The position numbers and the translations under genes were made by a program. The notes under the pieces are model-generated. The model ran no database searches, was not told the origin of the DNA, and saw only the letters and a list, made by a program, of their open reading frames with translations. From assembly GCA_037190225.1 (NCBI GenBank), contig JBBCJL010000009.1, positions 143,491 through 207,490 of the forward strand: a stretch of 64,000 nucleotides of DNA, given 5' to 3'. Origin of the DNA: MKSF01 sp037190225 (GTDB taxonomy: Bacteria > Bacteroidota > Bacteroidia > Chitinophagales > Chitinophagaceae). Shown in pieces: positions 1-8,320 of this stretch. The number at the start of each line of letters is the position of its first letter. Within the stretch, counting starts at the first letter, position 1.

Positions 1-131
1 TTACCGGCGAAACGAACAGTGTCCGGCAGGGGCCTGGCTGTGCCTGTACCGGTCCCGGGGTCAGAACGGGTGTCCTGTGCACAGCTAAAGAAAAGCGCTA
101 CCAGCAGGATGGTTGTAATATATGTTCTCAT
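1..131 (-). CDS. Lipoprotein, N-terminal fragment (runs off the window)
   Basis: The reading frame starts with ATG at 131 and is open to the window edge. The first 17 residues form a lipoprotein signal: MRTYITT, a hydrophobic ILLVALFF stretch, then SC, where Cys17 would be lipidated. A Thr/Gly/Pro-rich linker follows, as is common just after the lipid anchor of Bacteroidota outer-membrane lipoproteins. Only about 43 codons are visible, so no domain can be recognised and the function is unknown. It lies downstream of proline dehydrogenase on the same strand, but a terminator-like hairpin at 165-207 separates them. Confidence 0.6.
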   Translation of the reverse strand, partial: MRTYITTILLVALFFSCAQDTRSDPGTGTGTARPLPDTVRFAG

Positions 132-164
132 AGTTAAAGCAGTATGCTTTAACAGAGATGTAAA

Positions 165-207
165 AAGACAAAAAATCCATAAAACTACCGGTAAGTTTCA
201 TGGATTT
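165..207 (-). terminator. Probable intrinsic terminator of proline dehydrogenase
   Basis: Read on the minus strand, the arms AAATCCATGAAAC and GTTTTATGGATTT pair with one mismatch around a short loop and run into a T-rich stretch. It lies 25 nt after the proline dehydrogenase stop codon. Confidence 0.6.
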
Positions 208-231
208 CCTGTCCGTTATATAAAATATGCG

Positions 232-1401
232 CTATTGGCCCCTGCGGCGCAGCATTTCCTTATTGATCAGTGAAAGCTCCCTGCCGGTCTGCCCTGCCAC
301 CGAAGTATTTTCCTGGGCCCTTCTCATAAGATAAGGCATCACATCCTTTACGGGTCCGTAAGGAAGGTATTTGCAGCAATTATAGCCGGCGTCCGAAAGG
401 TTAAAGGAGATATTGTCGCTCATGCCATAGAGCTGGGAGAAGTACACCCTGTCATCACCGGGAGCAATATCTTTTTCCTGCATCAGCTTTATAGCCTTAT
501 AGCAGCTTTCCTCATTGTGAGTGCCTATAAACGTATGGATACGGTCCATATTATCTATACAGTATTTTACAGCTACGTCATAATCATTGTCCGTGGATTT
601 TTTATTAGGTTGTACGGGAGACAGGTAGCCCATAGCATTAGCCCTGGCTCTTTCCTTTTCCATATATGCACCCCGTACTATTTTAGCGCCTAAAATAAAC
701 CCTTGCTCTTCAGCGATCTGGAGCGATTTTTTCAGGTAAGGCAGCGAGGTGTGCAGGTACATCTGGAAGGTATTGAAGACGATCGCTTTTTCCTGGTTGA
801 ACCGCGCCATCATGGCATTGGTCAGGTCATCAATAGGGTCCTGTATCCAGCTTTCTTCCGCGTCCACCAGTATCCTGATGCCCTTTTCGTGCGCGCGTTT
901 ACAGATGCTTTCAATGCGGGTCCACACATTGTTCCACTCCTGCTGCTCTGTTTCGTCCAGCTCCTTTTTGTTGTGTATCTTTTCCAGGAGGTCGAAGCGC
1001 GCAAATCCTGTTATCTTGATAGGTATAAAAGGAATATTGGGCTGTGCCGCGGCATAGTCTATGGCATTGATGAATTCAGGGACGGCGGCGTCAAAATCAG
1101 CTTCCGTTGATTTGCCTTCCACACCGTAATCCAGCGCTACCCCTATGTTATATTTGTGCAGCATGGCAGCGGTCCGGGCAGCTTCTGCCAGTGTTTCTCC
1201 CCCGCAGAATAACTGGAAAACGGTCTTTTTAATGATACCGCTGATAGGAAGGCCTATTTTAAAGGCCAGCTTTGTCAGGCCGATGCCCATTTGAGTGGCA
1301 GCGGGTGATCCCATGAAAGCAAACATGTATTGCGCTTTCTTCAGGGCTTTATCCGAACGGTACCGAAAGGCGATTTCTGTATTGTCAAAAGAAACAGACA
1401 T
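232..1401 (-). CDS. Proline dehydrogenase (FAD-dependent)
   Basis: The 389-residue protein matches the proline dehydrogenase family (first step of proline catabolism: proline to pyrroline-5-carboxylate, electrons to FAD and the quinone pool). Family landmarks are the beta-barrel strand PIKITGFAR near residue 128, VDAEESW near 180, the flavin/substrate motif GAKIVRGAYMEKER near 240, and the C-terminal YLPYGPVKDVMPYLMRRAQEN region that carries the Arg pair binding the proline carboxylate. It is the monofunctional Bacteroidota form; no aldehyde dehydrogenase domain is fused. It is a single-gene unit with a -7-like element upstream and a terminator downstream. The symbol is left blank because naming varies (putA/fadM). 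Confidence 0.93.
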   Translation of the reverse strand: MSVSFDNTEIAFRYRSDKALKKAQYMFAFMGSPAATQMGIGLTKLAFKIGLPISGIIKKTVFQLFCGGETLAEAARTAAMLHKYNIGVALDYGVEGKSTEADFDAAVPEFINAIDYAAAQPNIPFIPIKITGFARFDLLEKIHNKKELDETEQQEWNNVWTRIESICKRAHEKGIRILVDAEESWIQDPIDDLTNAMMARFNQEKAIVFNTFQMYLHTSLPYLKKSLQIAEEQGFILGAKIVRGAYMEKERARANAMGYLSPVQPNKKSTDNDYDVAVKYCIDNMDRIHTFIGTHNEESCYKAIKLMQEKDIAPGDDRVYFSQLYGMSDNISFNLSDAGYNCCKYLPYGPVKDVMPYLMRRAQENTSVAGQTGRELSLINKEMLRRRGQ

Positions 1402-1420
1402 AGTATTGTAAAATATTGTG

Positions 1421-1428
1421 CAAAGTTA
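1421..1428 (-). promoter_or_regulatory. -7 promoter element for proline dehydrogenase
   Basis: The minus strand reads TAACTTTG, an exact match to the Bacteroidota TAnnTTTG element, about 20 nt before the ATG. No clear -33 TTTG is visible at the usual spacing. Confidence 0.5.
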
Positions 1429-1499
1429 ATATCAAAATTAGATTGTCATAACATTAGGATGTATATGATATGTTATTATATAGCAGGGAGATATGTTAT

Positions 1500-2726
1500 T
1501 TACTCTTCCTTAATGATGAGGGAGCTCCTGGCTGCTTTTATGGCAGGGTAATAGGATGCTATGAAGCCCGTTACCACCACGGATATGATGACGAGTATGA
1601 AATCCGACAGCTTAAAGGCTACGGGATAGCTGCTGACGACAAAGCCTTCGCCCATGCTGATAAGGCCCAGATATTTTTGTGCCAGGCAGACCAGGTAGCC
1701 CAGCAGCAGTCCCGCGCCGCCGCCTGTACCAGCCAGGAAGAAGCCGCTTTTCAGGAATATGCTTTTGATAGTGCCTGCCGGGGCGCCCATGGATTTCAGG
1801 ATGGCGATATCGCGCTTCTTTTCCAGCACCAGCATGGTGAGCGAGCCGACCATATTAAAGCTGGCTACCAGCATGACCATCAGCAGGATGGCATAAACAG
1901 CCCATTTTTCACTGTTGAGTATCATGTAGAGGGTCTTGTTCTGCTCATATTTATCCAGTATGACAAATTGGTCTCCTACAATACGGGCGAGCGCTTTTTT
2001 GGCCTCCCTGAAAGAAACGCCGGGCTGCAGCCGGATGTCTATGCTGCTGTACCGGTTGCTGACCCCGAATAGCTTTGACGCTGCCTGGAGCGGGACCAGG
2101 ACATATTTGTCATCGAATGCCGCCGCCACCCGGAAGATGCCGGAAGGCTGCACGTGGAGGGAATTGTAGGCATTGGTGTAGTCGGTGGAGAACTTAGCGC
2201 CGGACCGCGGGTGGTATATCGTAAAGCCGGAGAAGATATTGTCTGCTTCCAGTCCCAGCGTATTGGCGATCCTTACGCCCACCACCGCTTCGGGAATCGT
2301 GGTGCGCTCCGTAAAGAAAGGCTGCCCGTCCAGCATGTGCTGCTGTACGTTATTGATCCCGAACCAGCTGTTGGATACGCCCATGACATGACCGATCTTT
2401 TGCTGTTCCGTGCCTACGAACAGGGCCATGTCCTCCAGCGTATAGCTCCACTTATCAACGGCCTTGTCCGCATCCAGCGCGGCCGGCCAGCCTGGCTGTC
2501 CCTCAAAATATTTGCCCTGTGCCGGTACGATCTTGATATCAGGATAGAATGCGGTATATAATTCCTTGGTGATGCCCTCGATCCCGTTATATACTGAGAA
2601 TAGCACGACCATAGCAGCCGTGGAGAACATGATGGCTGCCATACTGATCCGGGAGATGATGTTGATAGCCTGTGCCGATTTCTTACCTTTTACATATCGC
2701 CAGGCTATTTTGGACGTAATATTCAA
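1500..2726 (-). CDS. LolC/LolE-type ABC transporter permease (FtsX family)
   Basis: The 408-residue membrane protein has the LolC/E/MacB_PCD layout. There is a cytoplasmic N-terminus (AWRYVKGKKSAQAINIISR), a first membrane helix around residues 24-45, a large periplasmic domain to about residue 270, then three membrane helices (about 275-300, 320-350 and 370-395) forming the FtsX domain. The conserved coupling segment LEKKRDIAILKSMGAP lies between the second and third helices. The family extracts lipoproteins from the inner membrane for transport to the outer membrane. No ATPase gene is adjacent. It follows rbfA by 62 nt on the same strand and probably shares its promoter, an association I recall in other Bacteroidota. 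Confidence 0.88.
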   Translation of the reverse strand: MNITSKIAWRYVKGKKSAQAINIISRISMAAIMFSTAAMVVLFSVYNGIEGITKELYTAFYPDIKIVPAQGKYFEGQPGWPAALDADKAVDKWSYTLEDMALFVGTEQQKIGHVMGVSNSWFGINNVQQHMLDGQPFFTERTTIPEAVVGVRIANTLGLEADNIFSGFTIYHPRSGAKFSTDYTNAYNSLHVQPSGIFRVAAAFDDKYVLVPLQAASKLFGVSNRYSSIDIRLQPGVSFREAKKALARIVGDQFVILDKYEQNKTLYMILNSEKWAVYAILLMVMLVASFNMVGSLTMLVLEKKRDIAILKSMGAPAGTIKSIFLKSGFFLAGTGGGAGLLLGYLVCLAQKYLGLISMGEGFVVSSYPVAFKLSDFILVIISVVVTGFIASYYPAIKAARSSLIIKEE

Positions 2727-2788
2727 ATGTTGCAGTATGAGGTTTGGACAGTGAAATTACGTAATGCGTACAAATAAAAAAAGATGCA

Positions 2789-3163
2789 TTATTCTGCATC
2801 TTCAGGCTTGTCCGTGGAGTTGATATTTTTGAACAGCTCTTCCATTTTAAATACATAATCGAGCGTATCGTCCAGTGAAAAGGTCAGCGTGGGTATGCGG
2901 CGTAAGTGGTGGCGCAGCTTATTGCCCAGTTGCTTTCTTATCTCTCCTGTCTTGTCTGCAAACAATTTCAATGCGGCCTGGTTGTCCTTTACCTGGAAAA
3001 GGCTCAGCTCAATACGCGCCTCCAGGAGGTCGGGCGTAACGCTGACCCTGGAAATAGATACCATGCCGCCATCCAGCATATTCAATCCTTCTTTTACAAA
3101 TATGGTAGTGAGCTCATCCTGTAGCTGCCTGGCTACCTGCCTTTGTCTTTTGCTTTCCTGCAT
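2789..3163 (-). CDS. rbfA: Ribosome-binding factor A
   Basis: The 124-residue protein has the RbfA KH-like fold: N-terminal MQESKRQRQVARQLQDELTTIF, then VSISRVSVTPDLLEARIELSLF and the C-terminal LRHHLRRIPTLTFSLDDTLDY. It assists late maturation of the 30S subunit, at the 5' end of 16S rRNA. The start at 3163 was chosen over an upstream ATG at 3193 because AGAGGAG lies 7 nt before it and the homologous domain begins there. It is first in a two-gene unit with the LolC/E-type permease and is transcribed divergently from the Omp28 gene. Confidence 0.93.
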   Translation of the reverse strand: MQESKRQRQVARQLQDELTTIFVKEGLNMLDGGMVSISRVSVTPDLLEARIELSLFQVKDNQAALKLFADKTGEIRKQLGNKLRHHLRRIPTLTFSLDDTLDYVFKMEELFKNINSTDKPEDAE

Positions 3164-3187
3164 AATAAATCTCCTCTGGGTTATAAA

Positions 3188-3210
3188 GCGCAAAATTAGT
3201 GATTTTTGCG
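3188..3210 (-). promoter_or_regulatory. rbfA promoter -7 element inside a perfect inverted repeat
   Basis: On the minus strand TAATTTTG (3191-3198) matches TAnnTTTG, about 28 nt before the rbfA start. It is embedded in a perfect 8-bp inverted repeat, GCGCAAAA and TTTTGCGC, with a 7-nt loop. A repressor site or a 5' mRNA hairpin are both possible. Confidence 0.5.
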
Positions 3211-3250
3211 CTGAGATGTTTGATAATTTATATGCGATTATTATTTACCT

Positions 3251-3278
3251 TTGGTAAACAAAGTTTAAGCTATCTTTA
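3251..3278 (+). promoter_or_regulatory. Promoter of the Omp28 gene
   Basis: TTGG at 3251 and TATCTTTA at 3271-3278 are 17 nt apart, which fits the Bacteroidota -33/-7 pattern. The -7 element ends only 5 nt before the assigned ATG, so the transcript would be nearly leaderless. Confidence 0.5.
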
Positions 3279-3283
3279 AAAAA

Positions 3284-4204
3284 ATGAAGAAATTATTTAT
3301 AATAAGCTGCTTGTCTGTCCTGGCGGGCCTGTATTCGTGTAAGGAAGTTCCTGTTAGAATTGCAGAGGACATCCCGGGTCAGGAAGATACCACCTATATG
3401 GTGAGCAATGTGGAGACCCCGCAGGATAAGAAGTACCTTATCGAGGAGCTGAGCGGCGTGCAATGCGTGAATTGCCCGGCAGGTATCCAGAAGTTAACGG
3501 AAATGAACACCACCGGTGAGTTTGCCAATAAGATGACGATCGTAAGCATCCACGTGGGTACCTTTGCCTGGTTTATCAAGGACGATACCAAGCCGCAGTA
3601 TAACAGTAAGCAGGATTTTGTGGTGCCCGGCTCCGATCAGCTGCTGGAACTGGTCTTTGGCGGTGATCCCGGCAAGCCCTGCGCCAGCTTTGACAGGCTG
3701 AAGATCAGCAAGCAGTATAACCTCTTGCTGCCTAACTACCCCCAGTGGTCCTCCTATATGAGCAGCGCCAGGGATTCATCGGCCAGCACTCCTGTGAATA
3801 TTCATATCGAAACGGCAGAAGGCGCTACCCCGGATGAGTTTGATATCACCGTAAGACTGCATTACACGCAGGCCCTGAGCGCCAGGCAGGCGCTGAATAT
3901 CTACCTTACGGAAAGCAATATCAGGGACGCGATGAAATACGCGCTCAAGACAGATACGAATTATATTTTCAACCATGTGCTCCGGAAATATATTACCCCG
4001 TCTAACGGCAGGCGTATTTTATCCGATGTGGCGATAGAGCCGGGAAGGGTATATGAGCTGCGTACCAAGCTGACCATTGACAGGAACGACAAGAGCCAGT
4101 CCTTCTGGAATCCTGAAAATATGGAAGTGGTGGCGTTTGTGAGCAGCGCGGATGATAACAGCAAAAGGGTATATCAATCCCAGTACGTGCACCTGAAACC
4201 GTAA
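3284..4204 (+). CDS. Omp28-related outer-membrane lipoprotein
   Basis: The 306-residue protein starts with a lipoprotein signal (hydrophobic segment then LYSC, Cys19 lipidated). A thioredoxin-like domain follows, opening with YLIEELSGVQCVNCPAGIQ and carrying a CxxC pair at Cys61/Cys64. This N-terminal pattern and the following beta-rich half are typical of Omp28-related outer-membrane proteins, a Bacteroidota family first seen in Porphyromonas. Their biochemical role is unsettled; the CxxC suggests a redox or chaperone activity at the outer membrane. It is a single-gene unit with its own promoter and a terminator-like hairpin at 4244-4285. Confidence 0.85.
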   Translation: MKKLFIISCLSVLAGLYSCKEVPVRIAEDIPGQEDTTYMVSNVETPQDKKYLIEELSGVQCVNCPAGIQKLTEMNTTGEFANKMTIVSIHVGTFAWFIKDDTKPQYNSKQDFVVPGSDQLLELVFGGDPGKPCASFDRLKISKQYNLLLPNYPQWSSYMSSARDSSASTPVNIHIETAEGATPDEFDITVRLHYTQALSARQALNIYLTESNIRDAMKYALKTDTNYIFNHVLRKYITPSNGRRILSDVAIEPGRVYELRTKLTIDRNDKSQSFWNPENMEVVAFVSSADDNSKRVYQSQYVHLKP

Positions 4205-4243
4205 TAAAGATTTAGCAACAACGTTTCTCCATATCATTTTCAG

Positions 4244-4285
4244 ATAATCCCCGGCAGTGTAAGCATTTACCTGACCGGGGATTAT
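4244..4285 (+). terminator. Terminator-like hairpin after the Omp28 gene
   Basis: ATAATCCCCGG (4244-4254) pairs exactly with CCGGGGATTAT (4275-4285) around a 20-nt loop, followed by AT-rich sequence. Confidence 0.55.
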
Positions 4286-4555
4286 TATATGTCCTTTCCC
4301 GGCACCGTGCAATTACTTTGATGGCAACGGTGGTATGATAAAAACTGGTTTGGCTGCCTGGATTCAGGAAACAACAAGAGGGCTTTGTGCTTTGCGGTGA
4401 TATTGTGGTTGGGAGCAGTGTCATTTTGACTGTAACGTAGCGGAATGGAGCAATCAAAAAGAGCTTTATAAAGTTATATATTCCCTATTCCCCGGAGACC
4501 TGGTGATACAGCTATCCTGATGCTTGTTACCTATGGGTAAATAGTCAGTAAAATG
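4286..4555. other. Intergenic stretch, nothing recognised
   Basis: This lies between two convergent genes. Short open frames occur on both strands, but none has a ribosome-binding site, family resemblance or coherent composition. I see no gene or repeat here. Confidence 0.5.
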
Positions 4556-4586
4556 AAAAAGGCCCGGTTTTAAACCGGGCCTTTTA
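4556..4586 (-). terminator. Intrinsic terminator of the ExbB-family gene
   Basis: AAAAAGGCCCGGTTT pairs with AAACCGGGCCTTTT with almost no loop and is flanked by A and T runs, so it can act on both strands. It lies 33 nt beyond the stop of the ExbB-family gene. Confidence 0.8.
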
Positions 4587-4618
4587 AGAAAGTAATATAT
4601 TTTTATCAGCAATGCTGC

Positions 4619-5341
4619 TTAGTTCATAGGCTCATGTAAGATATCCAGGAGATCATTGCTGGCAGTTTCTATCTTGTTGACATTCTTATTGATCTGGGCA
4701 TTCAGGTAGTTATAGCCTAAATAAGACAGCAGGCCGATAATAAGCCCGGATGCGGAGGTCACCATTTTGGTATAGATACCACCCGCCAGGTTATTGATCT
4801 CGAAACCCTGGTGCTGGATATTGAAGAAGAGGATGATCATACCTACTATTGTACCCAGGAACCCGAACATAGGGGCGATACCGGCTATGGTGGAGATCGC
4901 GCCGAGATTTTTCTCCATTTTGTATACTTCCAGCTTGCCGGCGTTTTCCATGGACTTCTCAATGTGGTCCACAGGCTTGCCGATGCGCTTCAGTCCTTTT
5001 AAGATCACGGTAGGTACGGACCCTTCAAAGTTTTTGGCGACATTGACAGCGCCGGATATATTGCCTTCGGCCAGCTTTTCCCTGATCCTGGACATGAAAT
5101 CATCGGGCGTTTTGCCTGCTTTCCTGATGGCCATATATCTCTCTACAAAGATATACAAGGCTATGATGCTGCAGAGCAGCAGGGGTATCATCAATACGCC
5201 GCCTTCCATCAGCAGGTTCCATAAGGAGAGGGTCTGTTCCGGTTGTACCACTGTAGTTACAGGCGTCATCGGGGCGGCCAGGGGAGAATCTCCTCCGGCC
5301 CCTGCGGGAGCCTGTATCGTCAAAAATTGAAACAATGACAT
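4619..5341 (-). CDS. MotA/TolQ/ExbB proton channel family protein
   Basis: The 240-residue inner-membrane protein has the ExbB/TolQ layout: a helix at LMEGGVLMIPLLLCSIIALYIF, a cytoplasmic loop, and two C-terminal helices (GAISTIAGIAPMFGFLGTIVGMI and the TKMVTSASGLIIGLLSYLGYNY region). It would form the proton channel of an energy-transducing complex with ExbD/TolR, powering TonB-dependent uptake or Tol. The partner ExbD/TolR genes normally follow it in Bacteroidota but are absent here, because a terminator closes the unit. An in-frame ATG 27 nt upstream is possible; the start at MSLFQF was preferred because that N-terminus resembles the family. Confidence 0.9.
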   Translation of the reverse strand: MSLFQFLTIQAPAGAGGDSPLAAPMTPVTTVVQPEQTLSLWNLLMEGGVLMIPLLLCSIIALYIFVERYMAIRKAGKTPDDFMSRIREKLAEGNISGAVNVAKNFEGSVPTVILKGLKRIGKPVDHIEKSMENAGKLEVYKMEKNLGAISTIAGIAPMFGFLGTIVGMIILFFNIQHQGFEINNLAGGIYTKMVTSASGLIIGLLSYLGYNYLNAQINKNVNKIETASNDLLDILHEPMN

Positions 5342-5453
5342 CTTAAAAGATTTATTTAACAGTAGCAAATATACAACTTAGTCATATTGCATTAACATTC
5401 TGCGGGAATTTTATAAAAACAATAGTTTTTAAGCATCGTTTTGACCGGGAGGC

Positions 5454-5520
5454 TAAGAGATTCCTCACATCCGTTCGGAATGACAAGTACCCCCAGTTCC
5501 TTTATAGCTTATAGTCACTA
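5454..5520. repeat. Interspersed repeat, copy a (short form)
   Basis: The copy begins TAAGAGATTCCTCACATCC, continues through TTCGGAATGAC and ends in ATAGTCACTA, with most of the middle missing. It has the same ends as the copies at 5530, 10137, 20062, 61797 and 63764. Confidence 0.8.
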
Positions 5521-5529
5521 ATTGTATTA

Positions 5530-5671
5530 TAAGAGATTCCTCACATCCGTTCGGAATGACAAGTACCCCCAGCTCCTTCTTGCTAAAGCGGTATCCGTAC
5601 CTCAGGAAGGACACTGCTCATCAAAGCGTAGCCGTAATAAAAGGTTGTTTCCTATAAGCATATAGTCACTA
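5530..5671. repeat. Interspersed repeat, copy b (full length)
   Basis: This is a roughly 142-bp copy of the family. It has the TAAGAGATTCCTCAC head with an ATTCC/GGAAT inverted repeat, then GGACACTGCTCA in the middle, and the tail AAAGGTTGTTTCCTATAAGC followed by ATAGTCACT. It fills most of the gap between the ExbB-family gene and the ammonia-lyase gene. Confidence 0.85.
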
Positions 5672-5679
5672 ATATTATT

Positions 5680-5687
5680 TTACTTTG
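5680..5687 (+). promoter_or_regulatory. Possible -7 element for the ammonia-lyase gene
   Basis: TTACTTTG differs from TAnnTTTG at one base and lies 25 nt before the ATG, directly after the interspersed repeat. No -33 element is obvious. Confidence 0.3.
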
Positions 5688-5712
5688 TAGCTTAAATTCT
5701 CAACAGCACAAC

Positions 5713-7272
5713 ATGGCAGTTTTAGGAGCGCAGATCTTAACATTGGAACAACTGGAGCAGATCGTATTACAAAAGGAAACGGTAACGCTGGATGCGGAAC
5801 GGTTACAGGAAGTGGCAGACTGTCACCGTTTCCTGATCAATTTTTCTAAAGATAAGCTTATATATGGCATCAATACAGGCTTCGGTCCTATGGCGCAGTA
5901 CCGCATCGAGGATGCGGACCGTGTGCAGCTGCAGCTCAACCTGATACGGTCGCATTGCAGTGGTATGGGAAAGCTGCTCAGTCCCGTGCAGTCCCGTGCG
6001 GCCCTGCTGGCAAGGCTGAATACCATGATGTGCGCCCGCTCCGGCATCCATCCCGGTACGGTGGAGCTGATGGCCGCCCTGCTGAATGCGGAGGCCTATC
6101 CCTGCATGTACCACCACGGCGGCGTGGGCGCCAGCGGCGACCTGGTGCAGCTGGCACACCTGGCGCTGGGATTGATAGGTGAAGGAAGTTTCTGGTACAG
6201 GGGCGAGGTGGTAACGGCAGCCGAAGTGTATGCGACCACCGGGCTGCAACCGATGAAGATCCATATCCGCGAAGGCCTGGGCATGCTGAACGGCACCTCC
6301 TCGATGACCGGCATCGGCGCTATTAACGTGTTGCACGCCCGTAAGCTGATGACCGGGCAGATCCTGTTTTCCCTGATGGTCAACGAGATCATGGAAGCTT
6401 ATGATGATCATTTTTCGGAAGAGCTGAATGCGGTCAAGCTGCATAAGGGCCAGCAGGTAGTGGCTAAGGCCATGCGTGCTATTTCCCGGAAGAGCAGGCT
6501 GCTCCGTAAGCGGCACGAACATTTGTATGATAAGAAGGTAACGGAATCCGTCCTGCAGGATAAGGTGCAGGAGTATTATTCGCTGCGGTGTGTGCCGCAG
6601 ATACTCGGCCCGATATACGATACGATAGAGAATGCTGCCCAGATCATGGAGCAGGAGATCAACTCCGTAAATGATAACCCTGTTATAGACCCGCATAGGG
6701 AAATGATCTATCATGGCGGTAACTTTCACGGTGATTATGTCAGCCTGGAGATGGATAAGCTGAAGATAGCCGTTACCAAGCTGTCCATGCTGGCAGAGCG
6801 CCAGCTGAATTTTTTGCTCAACCATCACCTGAACCGCAAGCTGCCGCCTTTTATCAATGCGGGCACGCTGGGGCTCAATTTCGGTGTGCAGGGCATGCAG
6901 TACCCGGCTACCAGCAATGTGGCGGAGAACCAGACATTGAGCAACCCGATGTATGTGCACAGTATCCCGAATAATAATGATAACCAGGATATTGTAAGCA
7001 TGGGCACCAACAGCGCCGCTATGTGCGCGCAGGTCATTGAAAATTCTTTCGAGGTGCTGTCCGTACACGCTTTGGCCATTATACAGGCCATAGATTATAA
7101 AGGATATAAGGACAGGCTGTCGCCGGCTACCCGGTGGATGTATGATGAGCTGAGCGTGCTGGCGCCTTCCTTTAAGGAGGATGCGCCTTCCTACGAAAGG
7201 CTGGCCCGTATAAAATCCTGGCTGATGGAAACGGAGGTAGCCGCGAAGATGAAAGCATTGCTGGAGTTTTAA
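5713..7272 (+). CDS. Aromatic amino acid ammonia-lyase (tyrosine/histidine type)
   Basis: The 519-residue protein is a full-length HAL/PAL/TAL-family enzyme, which removes ammonia from an aromatic amino acid to give an unsaturated acid. The electrophilic MIO cofactor forms from A140-S141-G142 in HHGGVGASGDLV. Other family blocks are the catalytic-Tyr segment YGINTGFGPMAQYR near residue 51, EYYSLRCVPQILGP, and the C-terminal NNNDNQDIVSMGTNSA. From memory the sequence closely follows the Flavobacterium johnsoniae tyrosine ammonia-lyase along its whole length, so tyrosine to coumarate is the better guess than histidine to urocanate. The specificity segment is RSHCSG (His81). No hutU/hutI/hutG genes are near. 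A GT2 gene follows by 55 nt. Confidence 0.85.
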   Translation: MAVLGAQILTLEQLEQIVLQKETVTLDAERLQEVADCHRFLINFSKDKLIYGINTGFGPMAQYRIEDADRVQLQLNLIRSHCSGMGKLLSPVQSRAALLARLNTMMCARSGIHPGTVELMAALLNAEAYPCMYHHGGVGASGDLVQLAHLALGLIGEGSFWYRGEVVTAAEVYATTGLQPMKIHIREGLGMLNGTSSMTGIGAINVLHARKLMTGQILFSLMVNEIMEAYDDHFSEELNAVKLHKGQQVVAKAMRAISRKSRLLRKRHEHLYDKKVTESVLQDKVQEYYSLRCVPQILGPIYDTIENAAQIMEQEINSVNDNPVIDPHREMIYHGGNFHGDYVSLEMDKLKIAVTKLSMLAERQLNFLLNHHLNRKLPPFINAGTLGLNFGVQGMQYPATSNVAENQTLSNPMYVHSIPNNNDNQDIVSMGTNSAAMCAQVIENSFEVLSVHALAIIQAIDYKGYKDRLSPATRWMYDELSVLAPSFKEDAPSYERLARIKSWLMETEVAAKMKALLEF

Positions 7273-7327
7273 AGTTTGCAGCAGCTGCTGCTTTATTTAT
7301 TATAACAATAATCACCCGTACCTCATA

Positions 7328-8257
7328 ATGAGCCTGCAAGACACACCCTCCATAAGCATTTGTGTGCTGACCTATAACCGGGAGAAAGAGCTCCTGGAAT
7401 TGCTGGAAAGCGCTTTGAAACTGGATCATTATGACCGGATCGTCACAGAGTTCATATTATGGAACAATAATTCTTCGGATAATTATGACCGTGCTAAAGC
7501 GTTTATTGCCGGTCACCCGGAATTAAAGATCCGGTATATAGAGTCTGATGTCAACTGGGGTGTTGCCGTAGGCCGGAATAAGATCATGAAAATGGCAACG
7601 GGTCCTTACCTGCTGCTTATTGATGACGATATTGAGTTCAACGCGCCGGGCGACCTGGTAAAGCTGGCGGAGCTGTTTCACAAGGAAAGGTATATCCGCA
7701 ATAAGACGGTCATTATCAATGTGGACGTGTATTACCACAGCACCCGGGAACGGCAGGTAACCGCTTTCCCCCATAAGCAATACGATAAGTATAAGGACAG
7801 GGACTGGTTCCTGACGGGTCATTTTGCGGCCGGGGCGGCATTATACCGCAAGGACGCTATGGAAGCGCTGGGCTATTTCCCGGATGATATTATGTATGGT
7901 ATGGAGGAGTACGACCTGAGCTTCAGGGCCATCCGGGCGGGTTACACCATCGCCTATGATAATTGCATCCTGCTGTGGCATAAGGAAATTCCCAAAGGCA
8001 GGATGACCTCCAAAGAGAAGGATGCCACGCTATGGCATAATAAGGCCATGGTGTTCTGGACCTATATGCCTATGCTGTATTTCTGGACGCTGAATTGCTG
8101 CTGGGGATTGCGCTATCTCTTAAGGACCAGGGATGTGAAAGGCTTTTTCAGCACCTGCAGGAGGATAGCCGCTGCTGTCAAAACCCGTAAACGTGATCCT
8201 TTACCACCTGAAGGATTGCGTTACCTGAAGCAGGTGGAGGCGAGGCTCTGGTATTGA
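7328..8257 (+). CDS. Family 2 glycosyltransferase
   Basis: The 309-residue soluble protein has a GT-A fold. The N-terminal SISICVLTYNREKELLELL is the nucleotide-sugar-binding start, the metal-binding DDD is at residues 99-101 (LLIDDDIEF), and GMEEYDLSFRAIRAGY near residue 200 is the acceptor/catalytic region. The acceptor cannot be read from sequence. It follows the ammonia-lyase closely on the same strand. In Bacteroidota such lyases occur in flexirubin/aryl-polyene clusters that also contain GT2 enzymes, but no ketosynthase or acyl-carrier genes are in this window, so that role is only a possibility. Confidence 0.85.
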   Translation: MSLQDTPSISICVLTYNREKELLELLESALKLDHYDRIVTEFILWNNNSSDNYDRAKAFIAGHPELKIRYIESDVNWGVAVGRNKIMKMATGPYLLLIDDDIEFNAPGDLVKLAELFHKERYIRNKTVIINVDVYYHSTRERQVTAFPHKQYDKYKDRDWFLTGHFAAGAALYRKDAMEALGYFPDDIMYGMEEYDLSFRAIRAGYTIAYDNCILLWHKEIPKGRMTSKEKDATLWHNKAMVFWTYMPMLYFWTLNCCWGLRYLLRTRDVKGFFSTCRRIAAAVKTRKRDPLPPEGLRYLKQVEARLWY

Positions 8258-8320
8258 TGACGCCATTGTAAATTTCCTGGTATAATTACCGGTTGGGCTA
8301 TTTTGCTTATCTTTAGTAAA

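Noticed and set aside
4205..4618. Small gene in the gap after the Omp28 gene
   Set aside because: Short frames exist on both strands, but none shows coding composition or initiation signals.
5803..7068. 421-codon open frame antisense to the ammonia-lyase gene
   Set aside because: It is a shadow of the coding frame in G+C-rich codons. It is rich in His/Gln/Leu and has no recognisable domain or start signal.
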